Shown: positions 23,433 through 35,393, counted from the stretch's first letter. The stretch: DNA of 64,000 bases from Delphinus delphis (GCF_949987515.2 NC_082684.1:117780080-117844079); one strand, 5' to 3'. The notes: generated from the letters alone by a model not told the origin. A program made the numbers and translations.

Positions 23433-23904
23433 CTTTATAAAATGTAAGTAACATTTCTCATTAATAAAATTTAAATGACAAAAAATAAAATGCAATTATT
23501 GGGCTATTAAAAGATTAATTAATTTTTAAAAGATTGGGGTGATAAAATTGGATTGAATAAGGAAAGAAAAAAAAGAACAGGATCATATTTTTCTCTGTAT
23601 TCCTATATCTAGCCCAGGGCTAGAATAAATGCATAAATTAGTCATTTATTAGTCATAAGTGAACTAGGCATAAAATGAATAAATAAATAATTGGTATTCT
23701 TTAATCAGTCATTTCATTCTCCATTTCCTCCAGTGGACTTCAACAGAACCCCAGTGAAATTGAGCCAAATTTTTTGACTTACCATGTTATATTGTAATTA
23801 TCAATTTATTTGTGTCTCCTATATGGGACTACGCACTCTGCTGGGGAAATAAATATCATAATACTAAGAAACTAAAATTTGTGGAGGCTTACTATAAATA
23901 AGGT
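23433..23904. other. Unassigned AT-rich non-coding DNA
   Basis: No feature recognised. Confidence 0.4.
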
Positions 23905-24115
23905 ACTGAACTGAATGTTCTACATAAGTTTTCTTGTTATTTCTTACACAAACCCTGTAGCATAGATACTTTTATCACTCCTACTTCACAGATGAAGGAA
24001 CCTAACCTTAAAAGATTTAAGTGACTTATCCAAGAACACACAGTGAGTAATTGGTTGAGCCTGGATTTGAACCAAGTAGCCTGGCTCCAGAGCTTCACCA
24101 TGAACAAATAACTAT
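23905..24115 (-). mobile_element. MIR SINE
   Basis: Plus-strand text CTTCACAGATGAAGGAACC, AAGTGACTTATCCAAG and TGGATTTGAACCAAGT is the reverse complement of the MIR core and B-box region. Confidence 0.88.
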
Positions 24116-24149
24116 CTGATTAGACTGCCCCCAAACAAAGAATTTCAAC

Positions 24150-24410
24150 ATGGATTCATTGCATAAACATTTGGTGTACATCCTCCCCATGCCAGGAAAT
24201 GTGTTGGTACTTAGGATACAATGGCCAATACCATGGGTATGTTAGCTGCCCTCGGAGAGCTTCCTGAATTACGTAATCACACAAGTTCATGATCATAAAT
24301 TGTGTTAAGAACGATCAAGGGAGCTCACAGATGTAATGAGGGTGACCACAGGGGCTGCTGAGGTGTGTAGGGATGAGAACCACCAGAGTAGCTTCCCTGA
24401 GAAAGCGGCA
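24150..24410 (+). mobile_element. Ancient interspersed repeat, LINE-like, family not assigned
   Basis: GCATAAACATTTGGTGTACA, TGCCAGGAAATGTGTTGG, a GGATACAATGG word and AGCTTCCTGAATTACG follow the order of a widespread old mammalian repeat. A later portion of what looks like the same family occurs at 53045-53560. Confidence 0.5.
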
Positions 24411-25059
24411 GTTGAGCTCCAAGCTACAGAATCTGTAGGAGTTTATGACACATTGTGTGCATGGAATCTGAAAATATTTGAGGGAGATGCTATTGATTGG
24501 CTCATTTCCTAATCCACTTTGCTCAAAAAACAAAAAATTCTTATTTGAAGTGGTTTGCAGAATTATGTAAAACACCCAATTACATGCACCAGAAGGAGAG
24601 GAGAAAGAAAAATGAAATGGTGGGAACATAAAATGCAGTTAATCCAAAATACATCACTTAGGGTCCCATACTCTTGCCCTAAGTAAACCATCAGCCTGAG
24701 AGCCACCGTGGCAAGGAAAACTCATCAGTGATCAATTCCCATTGCTCACAGAATTAAAGACCAGTTTCTCTGGGCATGCTCTATGGGTATGAAAGTGTGA
24801 CTTAACAGAAGCTTTCGGGAGCAGCTAGCCTAGAGGTTTCCCAGACTTGTCTTCAGACAGCCCATGGGATCTCAGGGGCTGTGGACCAGGACAAGGAGGC
24901 CCGAGAAGTTTCCAGCATAGTAGAAGGAGGCACAGTGTTCATTTCAACCAGATAGGTTCTACTCTCATCTGTTCTACATAGTTGAATTAATTCTGCATTC
25001 TTTTTCTTTTGAAGAAAGACTTACAATGCCAGATTCTAAATATGTTTGGAAGTCTTGAA
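24411..25059. other. Unassigned non-coding DNA
   Basis: Nothing recognised; a minus-strand 104-codon frame at 24315-24629 overlaps the preceding repeat and is incidental. Confidence 0.4.
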
Positions 25060-25225
25060 TTCAACCCAATCCCTTCATTTTGCAGATGAGAGAGGTTGAG
25101 ATGTTTTGCCAAGGTCATTTGCTGGTTAGTGTGAGAGCTGGGACAGCCCCTTCCCATGGGACCTTCCAGAACACTCAGCTGGTCAGCGTGAGGATTACAA
25201 GCCATAGAGATTTCAACCTCAGCTC
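25060..25225 (-). mobile_element. MIR SINE
   Basis: Plus-strand CATTTTGCAGATGAGAGAGG and CCAAGGTCATTTGCTGGTTA are the reverse complement of the MIR tail and core. Confidence 0.78.
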
Positions 25226-25554
25226 TAACAGCCACGTGTTCTAAACCTGGGATTAACTAGCCACTGTTGCATGTCTGGTAAAACCCCTCCCATGCAAACA
25301 AATACAGTAATTCAATTTATTTGGTTTACTGGTTATTCACTTCATGAAATCATTGTGTCTCCAGTTTTCAAGCAGATACTCCCCCTAAACATCAGCTTCC
25401 CCCCATCCCTGTGTCTTAACCATAGAGATAGTTTCTGACTTATCTTAATAACTATATCTGCTTGTGATAAAGAAACACAGGGGTTTCTCACTGGCCCAGG
25501 AATCCATAATTTACTCCATCTACTCACAGGGATTCCATTCCACAAGCCATCTGT
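25226..25554. other. Unassigned non-coding DNA
   Basis: Nothing recognised. Confidence 0.4.
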
Positions 25555-25815
25555 TCTGGTGGATAAAAGCACAGACTTTGAAGCCTGAAGCCAGGAGGAT
25601 GTGAATTCAATCCCAACTGTGCCTCTTTCTAGCTTATGACCTCCTACAAATTCTTTACCCTCTGATGTCCAACTTACTTGACTAAAATACAAATGGTAAC
25701 CAGACCTATAGATTTGTTATGAGCTTCCAAATGAGATGATGAATGTAAAGCACTTACCTTTACAGGGTGTTTAGAACACAGTAAGCACTCAATAAATGTT
25801 TGCTATCATTGTTGC
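25555..25815 (+). mobile_element. MIR SINE, essentially full length
   Basis: From AAGCACAGACTTTGAAGCC through GAATTCAATCCCAACTGTG to GTAAGCACTCAATAAATG, the full tRNA-like head, core and L2-like 3' tail are present. This is the best preserved MIR in the window. Confidence 0.92.
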
Positions 25816-26949
25816 TCTACAAGTCGTTTCCCTTATAAATCTACAGCCGTTAGTAATGACACCAAACAGAGATGATTCAAATGGTTTTAAAAGAGATTTT
25901 GTGAAACAAGAGCAATAAAAAAAATCAACTGCACCACATAGTTCAGTCAGTGTCTTACTTCACTCACAAATCATCATCTGTTCAGCAGGGGAAACTATGA
26001 ACTGTCTGGAAATAATATGGCAAAGACAGTCAATGACAATTAGAGCATAATGGGTCTAATATAGACTTGGAGATGAATCTGGAATCTTCTACTAAAATCC
26101 ATTTATTACAAAAAATTCTGGAACCACTTTATCATAAGTGGGCATCATTTAGTGCTCAATTACAATGAAACTCCACTGGAAATATATATTAAATGCAGAA
26201 CATCTACATTAATACCAGGAGAATTTGGTAAGATTGATGTTACTGCAATGACTACCAGATGAATACTAAGTACCTTGCTTCAACCTTCCAGGTTCTTGGG
26301 CTCAGACACTGCCATCCCCTTACTCCTGCCATCTCCATTTCTGAGGGTCTTTTATGGAGGCAGAGGGCAGGTTCAAAGTCCGTTTTATTTTCTTGTAATC
26401 TTGCTTAGAGCTAGATCGCTCTCAAACACTGATTAATCAAGACACATTATATAATAAAGTTAAAATCACAAACATTCCAACACCTCCATGAAAAGCAACT
26501 CATTTTCCAAAAGGCTATATATGTAACAGGAAAATTTGTAAAAGGTGGTAATTTCAGACTAAGCATTAAAAAGACATTTTTAATAGCCCCAACATGGATT
26601 GAACTTAGCTGAGCAAAGAAATCTCAGTTGAAGAATTAGGACCTGCCTCATTCAAACTCAGGGCTGTTAATGACTCAGAAGTGGGCTCTACAGGGTAAAG
26701 GAGGTTTCTGTTAACATCCTATTTCAACACAGATTACTTGAGCTGAGACTGAACTTCTCCTGCAGTCATTTCTTTTGCTAATCAAGAAAATAAAGCTCTT
26801 CCTATGCAGGAATATATGCAAATGTGAGGTCAGATTCCCATTATAAAATTTGGGGTCATAAAAAATAGGTGAAAGCCATGATTTTCTTGCCATTTGTCAT
26901 GATATATTCCTGGGCAAGGAGACAGGTGTATCATCCTGAGTACAGGGTG
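25816..26949. other. Unassigned non-coding DNA
   Basis: AT-rich with no recognised repeat or exon. Confidence 0.4.
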
Positions 26950-27150
26950 GTGGGTCACTTGCTTTCCTATCAAATAATCCAGATTCAGGTCCCAACTCAA
27001 CCACTTACTGACTGCAAAAAACTCTCAGACCTTTAATTTCATCTTCAGCAAAATAGCAATAACAATCTCATCACGTTGTGTGTGTATTAAGTGAGATGCA
27101 GCATGTGAAAGCTCCTAGGGCAAGTGTCCTCCACAAAGGGGATACAGCTA
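26950..27150 (+). mobile_element. MIR SINE
   Basis: GATTCAGGTCCCAACTCAAC, CACTTACTGACTGC and a GTGTGTATTAAGTGAGATGC segment follow MIR order, with a shortened head. Confidence 0.82.
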
Positions 27151-27527
27151 AGCCTTGCTCATCCTGTTGTGGGTTGTGGGTACCTGCTCTATAGAAATCT
27201 ACTGCTGCCCCAAAATAAACACAGAAATTGCTCCAGATCCAACCACCATGAAGGGCTAGAATCATTCTCTCTAGTTAAATAATCAGTTTCATCCCATGTC
27301 ACTTGTACATGGACCTCCCCCCAACTTTCTAGATGCCCACTAGGGTTTTGACCCTGCTTGTCCCCAGCCAGCCAGCCTCTGCCTTAGGTTTTCACCACAT
27401 GGACACAAACAGGGAATGGGAACCCAAGTCCTCCACTGGACTAGGATGGGCAAGTGGCAAAGTTGGAGAAAACCCTACAGAAAGTCTGTGCATTCTGCTA
27501 TGCACCTATCCTGCTGTCTACTCTCTT
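27151..27527. other. Unassigned non-coding DNA ending at a poly(A) tract
   Basis: The sequence runs into 20 consecutive A residues at 27528-27547. No AATAAA lies just upstream, so a processed retrocopy is not supported. Confidence 0.35.
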
Positions 27528-27547
27528 TAAAAAAAAAAAAAAAAAAA
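27528..27547. repeat. Poly(A) tract
   Basis: Twenty A residues with no recognisable SINE or LINE body directly upstream. Confidence 0.9.
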
Positions 27548-27554
27548 GCTAGTA

Positions 27555-27840
27555 GATTGGTTCAGGCCAGAGGTTGCAAACTGGCAGCTGAGAGCCAGCC
27601 GGAGCTATCACCCAGAGGGTGGTTTTACAGTGCCTCCATTTTGAAATAAGGAAATTTCACATTTTAAAAATCTAGATTTGGGGTTCATTTTATAAAACCA
27701 GAAATTCTGGTTTCCATGTACCATAATCTGCTGGAAGTCAGTTGGGGCTGCCCCTTTAAATGGGTCCCACCACCCCGAAGATCTCTGTCATCCAGAGCAC
27801 CCCTGAGGCCTCAGAGGTTGACCCAATAATCTCACCATGT
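27555..27840. mobile_element. Possible hAT-like DNA transposon remnant
   Basis: It opens with GAGGTTGCAAACTGGCAGC, like the ends of Charlie-type elements, and has a TTTAAAAATCTAGATTTGGG interior. No matching inverted end was found, so the call is weak. Confidence 0.3.
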
Positions 27841-28079
27841 ATCAGTCCAATTCCTGCCATTATTACTATAAGCTTGGTTACTTCACAAATATTAATCCCT
27901 GCCTAATCCTCCTAGCACAATGAAGCAAAACAAAGCCACATCCACAGAAATGTGACAACGGAAAACCAACGGTGCTAAAAAATGAAATATGTGTTAAGTC
28001 CCCAAAGAAGTTCATTACCTGAAGGACGCATTATCCCCGTCCCTTCCCATGAGTCAGCACAGTCAGTAGTCATTCCTAA

Positions 28080-28400
28080 TTGGTTTAAAGCTTAGTATGA
28101 AATATTACGATGCCACGGTGTGTGATGACACAGCTGTATTCCTGAGGGGATGGCTGAGATGAATCTGTGCACAGCAGAGACAGGTGGAGACAAAGGGAGC
28201 AGGTGGAAATGGGTTGTAAATATACTATAACTTAAAAAATAATGGGGTGTTTTTTCCCTACAGGTTTCTGGTGCTTCATCACTAATTAAATATTGAAACT
28301 ACAAAAGGCAAAATAAAGTTTTGTGGCTCTTTGGATTTGGGGCATAAATGTAAATATTTTGTACCATTAACTGCAATTCATTTGAAAAATACACACCTGG
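28080..28400. promoter_or_regulatory. Candidate conserved non-coding element
   Basis: A repeat-free segment with TGTGATGACACAGCTG (a palindromic bZIP/E-box-like core), CACTAATTAAATATTG and GGCTCTTTGGATTTGG. Motif appearance only. Confidence 0.2.
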
Positions 28401-29034
28401 CCTTGGGAGCAGTGAATTGTAGGCATATGAGCTGAAAAGGGGGTAGATTTAAGGAAAATATTAGCAACTAATGGTGACATCCTTTTTTTTAGGCTATAAG
28501 GGGGTCAGGGGCTGCATTCCAGAGCAGCATTTTTTGAGTTTAGAAAACTGATGAGCCTTTTAAACAAAAGAGGAGATTCTGATCCCACAGAGCAGATAGG
28601 TTGTTGCCAAATGCAGAAAATCAATAGGCAAAACACTGGGAATTCTTGGGAACAGTAGTTGAATCATTTATGATCTCCATCCTCCAAGTTTGCAATGGTG
28701 AGGCACTTGGAACTCTGAGGCATTGATTCTCGATCTTGGCGTTAGGGTAGGATGATCTATAATTCTGTGAAAGGAAGCAAGCAACTTGTGGAACCACAAG
28801 AGTCATAGGTGCTTAGAGCTGGTTGGTCAACTTCCACCATGACTGATTGTACACTTAACCTCTTCACAGTTGCTCACAGGGCAGTGGCAGACCTCATGGT
28901 CAGCTCCCATTAGGGGTTCATTCTTCCTGTTTGTTCACCCCAAAATCTGTCTCTACCCCTTCCCTCTGGGTTCCACACTTCCTGCAGGATCACACGAGAA
29001 AGTGTCTTCCTCTTCTGGCTCTATGCAACAACTC
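28401..29034. other. Unassigned non-coding DNA
   Basis: Nothing recognised; short frames at 28621-28806 and 28870-29073 have no domain. Confidence 0.4.
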
Positions 29035-29130
29035 CATTGTCTGGACTTAGAGTCAAAAGACTCAGTTCCCTAGCCCATTCTCCCACTCACAGCCATGGAG
29101 CATCCACTTCCTCATCTGTAAAATGCCTTC
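29035..29130 (+). mobile_element. MIR SINE fragment
   Basis: TTAGAGTCAAAAGACTCAG and CACTTCCTCATCTGTAAAAT mark the head and core of a shortened MIR. Confidence 0.7.
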
Positions 29131-29299
29131 CATGACTCCCTCCTGAGGTTTGGTTTGGGGCAACATCCAAGTAGGATAAACTGTGTGGGTATTTTGTCAA
29201 ATGGGAGACAGTGTGGGTTAGCGGGTAGACCCCATGACTTATAGCCAGGTTTCCTGAAAGGTGAATATGGAGCTTCAGTGTGTGATCTGGAGGAAACCA

Positions 29300-29530
29300 C
29301 TAGGGATCATAAAATGATCAAACTCACAGAAGCAGAGAGGAGAATGGTGGTTGCCAGCAGCTAAGAAAAGGATGAGTAACAATGTGTAAAGTTTCAGTTA
29401 TTCCAGATGACTGCATCCTAGAGATGTACTGCACAGGCCTATAGTTAAAAATGTTACACTGTGTGCTTAAAACTGTGCTGGAAGTGTAGGTCTTATATTA
29501 AGTACTCTTATAAAAAATAATAATAATAAG
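29300..29530 (+). mobile_element. Old L1M 3'UTR end, copy 1
   Basis: GAATGGTGGTTGCCAGCAGC, then CCTATAGTTAAAAATG and a TTATAAAAAATAATAATAAT tail follow the L1MA/L1MB 3'UTR. Confidence 0.78.
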
Positions 29531-29534
29531 TAAA

Positions 29535-29738
29535 GAGTATGAAAACAAACTTTTGGATGTGATGGACTTGTCTTTGGCATAGATTTCAGCAATGGTTTCA
29601 GGGATGTATATTTATCTCCAATGTCATCAAGTTATATACATTAAATACATACACATGTGTACATATATGTGTTCACTTAAATATGTACAGTCTTCTGTAT
29701 GTCAATTGCATCTCAATAAAGTGGATTTTTTAAAGTTC
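29535..29738 (+). mobile_element. Old L1M 3'UTR end, copy 2
   Basis: TGGATGTGATGGACTTGTC, ATGTCATCAAGTTATATAC and ATTGCATCTCAATAAAGTGG follow the terminal part of another L1M subfamily. It lies directly downstream of copy 1 and overlaps none of it. Confidence 0.65.
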
Positions 29739-30800
29739 AGGATATAATAGTTTGCACGAAGGGTTTATGTGGGAACTAAAGGAGATGACTCATAGAATCC
29801 CTGGCATGCATTGCTGCTCGGCAAGTTTTGGTCTTTCCCTTCCCCAAGCGTTATTAGTAAATATATGAACTCAGTCCAGCTGAGTGAGCGTGTCTACAAA
29901 CAAGACCATGAAAGTCACAACATCCTCTGGCACCTCTGGCTGACACTTGTGCTCCTGTGATCTGAGTGTCTCCCCAGCTCCGGCCCCTGCCTCCTGTCTC
30001 CAGACTCGACTCACAGAAAGGGGCCAAAAGCATAGGTTGGAGGCATCCAGGATGAACACAACCCCACCTTCCCTCCTCTTTGGTAAAACACCATAGATCT
30101 GGTGGTGGGAGATACTTGTAGGAAGAGTGAAGGGGCTTCAGAGGGAGCCATTTGGGGTTCTTTGGAGAGAAGTAGCCTTTGGGCTGCCAAGCCTCTTGGA
30201 GTTGGACTATTTTCCAGGTAGGAAGACCCTTGCCCTTGGAAGAGGCAAGAGAGGCCAGGACAAAATCTTAAGAAAAAAAATCTGAGTGATTAGGACTGAT
30301 GTCCCTCTGATGTCTCTGAAGGGAGAAACTGAAAGAGAACCTTGGGATTTCCTCCTGTGCTTTCTAGTCCAGGACTGGAGAGAAAGCAGGAATCAGGGGC
30401 AGAAGCCTCATTCAGGAAAAGCATGTACAAGTGGTGACCCTTCATGGAGCAGGATAAACGGGGCCCTCAGCTGGACATCCTAGAGTGGGGAGGAGCAAGG
30501 ATCTCTGTCACTGCACAGAATTACTGAGCAATTGTGCTGAGTTAGTACTGCTCAGGAGGAGCTGTCATCATGACGTGCCCAGGTGAGAGAAACTTAGTAG
30601 TGATGATTGGAACTGCCATGAAGAAAGCTTGCGCCCTTCCATTGAGCTCCACTGGGATAAGAGGTAATAGGGAGTGGGTGACATATAGTGGTTTATCATG
30701 AAGTTTTCAATATATCAGTTTTGGATCCCAAATGCAATGGTCAAGTCCATAGGGAAATACCAAAAGTCATGATTAAAAAGCAAAGATTAGGAGACAGTCA
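29739..30800. other. Unassigned non-coding DNA
   Basis: GC-richer than average; no exon or repeat recognised. Confidence 0.4.
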
Positions 30801-30813
30801 AAAGTCAGCATGG

Positions 30814-31017
30814 AGGCTTCCCTGGTGGCACAGTGGTTGAGAGTCCGCCTGCCGATGCAGGGGACATGGGCTCGTGCCCCGGTCCAGGAGGATGCCACGT
30901 GCCGCAGAGTGGCTGGGCCCTTGAGCCATGGCCACTGAGCCTGCGCGTCCGGAGCCTGTGCTCCGCAACGGGAGAGACCACAACAGTGAGAGGCCGCGTA
31001 CCGCAAAAAAAAAAAAA
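30814..31017 (+). mobile_element. CHR short-form SINE
   Basis: Its first bases read AGGCTTCCCTGGTGGCACAG and the B box is altered to GGCTCGTGCCC. The A-tail is about 17 bp. The target duplication AAAGTCAGCATGG at 30801-30813 and 31018-31030 is exact over all 13 bp. Confidence 0.95.
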
Positions 31018-31039
31018 AAAGTCAGCATGGTCTTTTCAG

Positions 31040-31135
31040 AGAGGTAAAGTAACTTCTCTGAGGTCACACAGCTATAAATGTGGGAACCAGGACCTAACTC
31101 TCAGTGTGCCTGTCTCCAGAGCAGAGCAGATGTTC
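31040..31135 (-). mobile_element. MIR SINE fragment
   Basis: Plus-strand AGAGAGGTAAAGTAACTTC and GAGGTCACACAGCTATAAAT are the reverse complement of the MIR core. Confidence 0.85.
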
Positions 31136-31599
31136 TTTCTTCCAACACCACTGCTTCCCAAAACAGAGAGGGGTACCTGGTGGTGATCCCCACCTCAAGT
31201 TGGCCATTTCTGAGACAGACCCCTTGTACACTTAACCCACCCCTAACAGTGCACTCACACTGTCTCACTTTCCTTTTAAGTCACCAGCTTGGCATTAATT
31301 AATGTTAGGATAAAAACAACCAAACATGGTAGACTGCACAGTACAAATATATTTATTAACATTCCATCTGCATGCCAGACATACCACCTGCATTCAACAG
31401 AGGTGGTCAGGTTAATTGCTCAACTATGGGCCTGGCACCAAGCAAAAAAATAAAGTCCCACCCTTCACACTAGTCATTCACACAGAGCCATGCTCACCAT
31501 AATCCCATTCTCTTACAGTATATGCTACAGAACAGGGCTCATCTTCCCTACATCTCTTCATTGCTCCTTCCTGGGTCAGACCCCGTGTGCCGGCAGAGG
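31136..31599. other. Unassigned non-coding DNA
   Basis: Nothing recognised. Confidence 0.4.
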
Positions 31600-31735
31600 G
31601 CCTGATCCCAACAACAACGTGGGGAGGTAGACACTTGTGTCCCCACTTTATAGATGTGCCCACTGAACATCAGAGAGGAAGGGGAACTTGTCTACATCCC
31701 ACAGCAGAGTGTGGCAGTGGCAAGTTTCAGCCTCA
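31600..31735 (-). mobile_element. MIR SINE
   Basis: Plus-strand CCCCACTTTATAGATGTGCC, then CATCAGAGAGGAAGGGGAAC and CATCCCACAGCAGAGTG match a reverse-complement MIR. Confidence 0.72.
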
Positions 31736-32480
31736 CTGGTTGCCTCTCCCAGCCCTGCTCTCTCTACCACCCTATTCTGCCACTCCTTCCCTCCCTGCTC
31801 CTCATTTGTTTCCCCCTTTTTTCTGTCCTTCTTTCTATCATTTTCTTTGTTAGAGATCATTTTCCTTACTCTTTTCCTGACTCATAATGCCTTTGAGGAA
31901 AATTGCAGTCTTTGTAAATATCCCGTTCTAAAATCCTAACAGGAATACAAATTCAAACTATTCCCATAAGAGTTAAAAATTCCCCCCTGAGTTAAAAATG
32001 ATGCTGTCAGTACCTAATGCTGACTTGTATTCTCTAGGAATGGATGCAACCAAACATCCATTGATACAATAAGTGAATCTTTGGACCCCTTCTTCCCCCA
32101 ACTCTTGGGTAACTGTTCCATGGTCTAATGGCTTTGAGGTGGAAATGTTGCTCTAAAATTTCAAAATAAATTCCTTAAACCAGCCCCCCTCCCCATTTTT
32201 CCAATTAATCCAATGTTCTGTGTGGTCAGGCTGGAAAAAACATGTTCCTCCTTTGTAGTTTTCTTTGTATCTTTCAAAGTTTGGTAACTTATCAAATGTC
32301 CCATTAGTTACATGACCAAGCTAAACATTTATTGTGTCCTAATATACAACAATTGCCTACAAATCATAACTTGTTTCCTAAAATTCCTTATTATATGCAG
32401 ATTAATGTCTATTGAAATAAACATTTCCTATCTAGTTTGGGAAAACCTGTAGGAAATATGCATTTTGTTTTTCCATGCTT
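31736..32480. other. Unassigned non-coding DNA, pyrimidine-rich on the left
   Basis: The CT-rich stretch 31750-31880 explains the overlapping open frames there. No repeat recognised. Confidence 0.4.
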
Positions 32481-32492
32481 CTATTACCTAAT

Positions 32493-32692
32493 TTTTTTTT
32501 TTTTTTTTTTTTTTTGTGGTACACGGGCCTCTCACTGTTGTGGCCTCTCCCATTGTGGAGCGCAGGCTCAGCGGCCATGGTTCATGGGCCCAGCTGCTCC
32601 GCGGCATGTGGGATCTTCCCGGACCAGGGCACGAACCTGTGTCCCCTGCATCGGCAGGCGGACTCTCAACAACTGCGCCACCAGGGAAGCCC
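32493..32692 (-). mobile_element. CHR short-form SINE with a 15-bp internal deletion
   Basis: Long poly(T) (the A-tail) on the left, head GGGCTTCCCTGGTGGCGCAG reading from 32691 leftward. Target duplication TATTACCTAAT at 32482-32492 and 32693-32703 is exact. Compared with the other short copies it lacks one of two GCGCAGGCTC units near 32562, a deletion between short direct repeats. Confidence 0.95.
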
Positions 32693-32730
32693 TATTACCT
32701 AATATTTTAAAATAGAAAAGAACATATGTA

Positions 32731-32775
<45 letters not shown>
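32731..32775. repeat. (AT)n microsatellite
   Basis: About 22 AT units with one C interruption, 27 bp downstream of a CHR SINE target duplication. Confidence 0.93.
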
Positions 32776-32776
<1 letters not shown>

Positions 32777-32799
32777 CTTTTTGCTGCCAGGAATAAGTC

Positions 32800-33165
32800 A
32801 GTTATTATAATTTTTGCACAGGTCTCCTGGTGCACCATGCACAGAATTTCTAAGGTAGATATTAGGAGTAGAAATGCTAAGCCATAGTATATATGAATAT
32901 TCAACTCTCATAATAATAGCAGATTATTTTCCAAATCAGTTATACCTGATTATCCTTCAACCAGTTTATTAGAGAGACCTTTGTTCCACATCCCCTCCAA
33001 ATTTGTATTATCTAAGTTTTTTATTTTTCCTCATCTAGTTCGTATGAAACAGTATTTCATAGTGCTTTGTAATTTCCCTGACTACTCATGAAGTTGAGTA
33101 TGTTTTCATATGTTCATGCACTATTTGTGTTTCCTCTTCTGTGACATGTGTGAGCTCAGCTTTTG
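32800..33165 (-). mobile_element. Old L1M fragment, ORF2 C-terminal region
   Basis: Plus-strand wording (AGTAGAAATGCTAAGCCATA, CAACCAGTTTATTAGAGAG, CTACTCATGAAGTTGAGTA) parallels the younger L1 at 90-360 in the same orientation, with heavy divergence. Left and right ends are approximate. Confidence 0.6.
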
Positions 33166-33767
33166 CAAAAGGCACATGGAGTTTGCTTCTGCCAACAAGA
33201 CTTCATTTGGAGAAACACCAATTTCCCACTCTCGTGGCTCTAACTAGGTAGTCAGCCACAGGAACCTGCCCTTACATCTCCCTGGCCCACAGGAATCAGC
33301 ACAGTAGGCAGGGAACCCAAGGAAACCCATTTCCCTGCTCCAAGGAGTCACCCAAACTAGGCCATTCCAAGTATACTTCCCTAGAACTAATGGATAGGGG
33401 GAAGCAGCTCTCTGTCTGTTGAGGTACATGGTGATGTTAATAGCCATCTTCCCTGGATACATGAAAGAATCTTAAGCCCAAAGGAAAGAACATGCCCACT
33501 GACAGAGGGGAGCAGAACCAGAGACTGAGTGAGAGTCTTGATGAGATTATTTGAGATCCTGGATCTCATTATGCCTGAAGACAGCTTTGACTTCCCAGTA
33601 AGATGAGCCAGGTTCTCTTTTTCTCTCAAGTTCTTTGAGCTGGATTTCTGTCAATTGTAACTAAAATAAAGCACAGCTATTTGAGGAATAAGCAAAAAAA
33701 TTATAAAAAAGTGAAGGTTACAATCTTTTTATTAGCTTGGGCCAAGAAACATAAGGAACATATTGAC
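33166..33767. other. Unassigned non-coding DNA
   Basis: Nothing recognised. Confidence 0.4.
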
Positions 33768-33990
33768 ATGAAGGTTGTGGTAACAAATGACATTTCTATA
33801 GTGTTTTATAATCTACAAAACACTCTCACATCCATTGTCTAAATGGCTACTCCCTGCAGTTCCGGGAGGTGGGCAAGGTGAATATTATTACTATCATCCA
33901 CATTTCACAAATGAGGGATTTGAGTCTTGAACCTGAGACTTATGTCATAAGTCCTTTTCGGCCATCTGGACTGCTCTTTAATCACTATCA
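33768..33990 (-). mobile_element. MIR SINE
   Basis: Plus-strand TGTTTTATAATCTACAAAAC, then TATTATTACTATCATCCAC and CATTTCACAAATGAGGGATT are the reverse complement of a MIR tail and core. Confidence 0.75.
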
Positions 33991-34770
33991 TTCACAAAAC
34001 TCTCAGAACTCTTAAGATAAACAGTAACTTATTTGCTTTAGAGTTAGAGAAAGAAAATACGTTTTGGGGGAGAAGTGGATGCAGGCAGCATGTATTGATC
34101 ACACATGGTGTCCAATAGTCAGCAAATAACTCACCTAACAGTATTCTTTGATTGAAAACTTTTGCTCCAAGCCCATTTACCTGAAAAACTTTGGAAAATA
34201 TGAAACATTTGGCTCTCAAACTTGAGAAAAAAATGCTTCCAGATGTCCCTGGATCTACTTTAGCAAACCAACTTCCAAGAATGTTCCAGAATCACTATTT
34301 TCGGCCAGATTACAGGTTGTGTTTTATGAAAGAAACACATTCTATGTACATGATAACTTCTTAATAACTGAGCCATTGATTATCGAAAAGGGGCTTAGTG
34401 AGGGAGAAGAGAGGGCGTGGAACCCACAGAGCACAGGCAACCTTCCCCACAAGTTAATATAGCATTTTTAAGGAGAGGTAGACTTAATAAATTTCAGCAT
34501 TGCATGGACAAGTATGCCACTGGAACTAAAAAATGTAACTGATAATCATTTTGAAGGAAACGGTGAATCTGAGCCATTGCTGGTGGCAATTCTGAGAAAT
34601 CTCTGCAATTAATATTTTAAAATCCTTAAAGTCCTAATTAAAGAAGCAACATTCTAAAGCAAAGGCAGAAGAAATGAACAATCTAAACAGAGAGAAGAGA
34701 GATAGGCGAGTATAACAGAATCTAAACTGGAATGGGACTGAGGGATTTTCTTTAGCCACATACGACAAAG
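33991..34770. other. Unassigned non-coding DNA
   Basis: Nothing recognised. Confidence 0.4.
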
Positions 34771-34912
34771 AATTTCAGTAATTTCTTCAAGAGAAGGGAG
34801 TAGCCATAATATATGTATGTGGGTACATATGTCTTTGATAGAATTTCAGTAATTTCTTCATGAGAAGGGAGTAGCCATAATATATGTATGTGGGTGCATA
34901 TGTCTTTGTTAA
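34771..34912. repeat. 71-bp tandem duplication, two units
   Basis: Units 34771-34841 and 34842-34912 both start AATTTCAGTAATTTCTTCA and share the ATATATGTATGTGGGT core. They differ at about five positions. No repeat family recognised, so this looks like a local duplication. Confidence 0.95.
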
Positions 34913-35393
34913 ATTTAACTCTATAGTAAACTTTGCATTCTTTTTGCACTTTTTAACTCCTTTGTTGAATCTTTTAGCTCCAGATTAAATATTCCCTTCA
35001 GATTTTTCTTTAGATAGGTGTCTGGATCTGTGAACTTCAAGGAACCACTGCAGTCAGGATTCTGGTGACCAGAGGGGTAGGCCAAGTAGGCTGCATCAAT
35101 TTTCATATGATGCTTTGCTCAAGCTTGCCCTTCTTTTGGTGGATCACATGCCTTGAGGTCCCATACAATTACCCAGCAAGCAATATGGCCACAAAGACAA
35201 ATAAGCATGCAGAAATAAAACACCTACCCACCTGCCAGTGTAAGGTTAATGATGGTACCCCCAAGGGGATTGGAATATGGTTGGGTTAAAAACTCAGATA
35301 TCACCAGAGCCATCTATGCTCATTCCAAGCAGCATCTTAAGGACTTATATCCTGTTCTGTCACAGTGATGAATATCCAACACTTGTTGCTTTT

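Noticed and set aside
27330..27547. Possible processed retrocopy ending in A20
   Set aside because: No AATAAA upstream of the tract, no open frame and no flanking duplication seen.
34771..34912. Repeat array suggestive of CRISPR
   Set aside because: Only two adjacent units with no spacers, in a mammalian genome.
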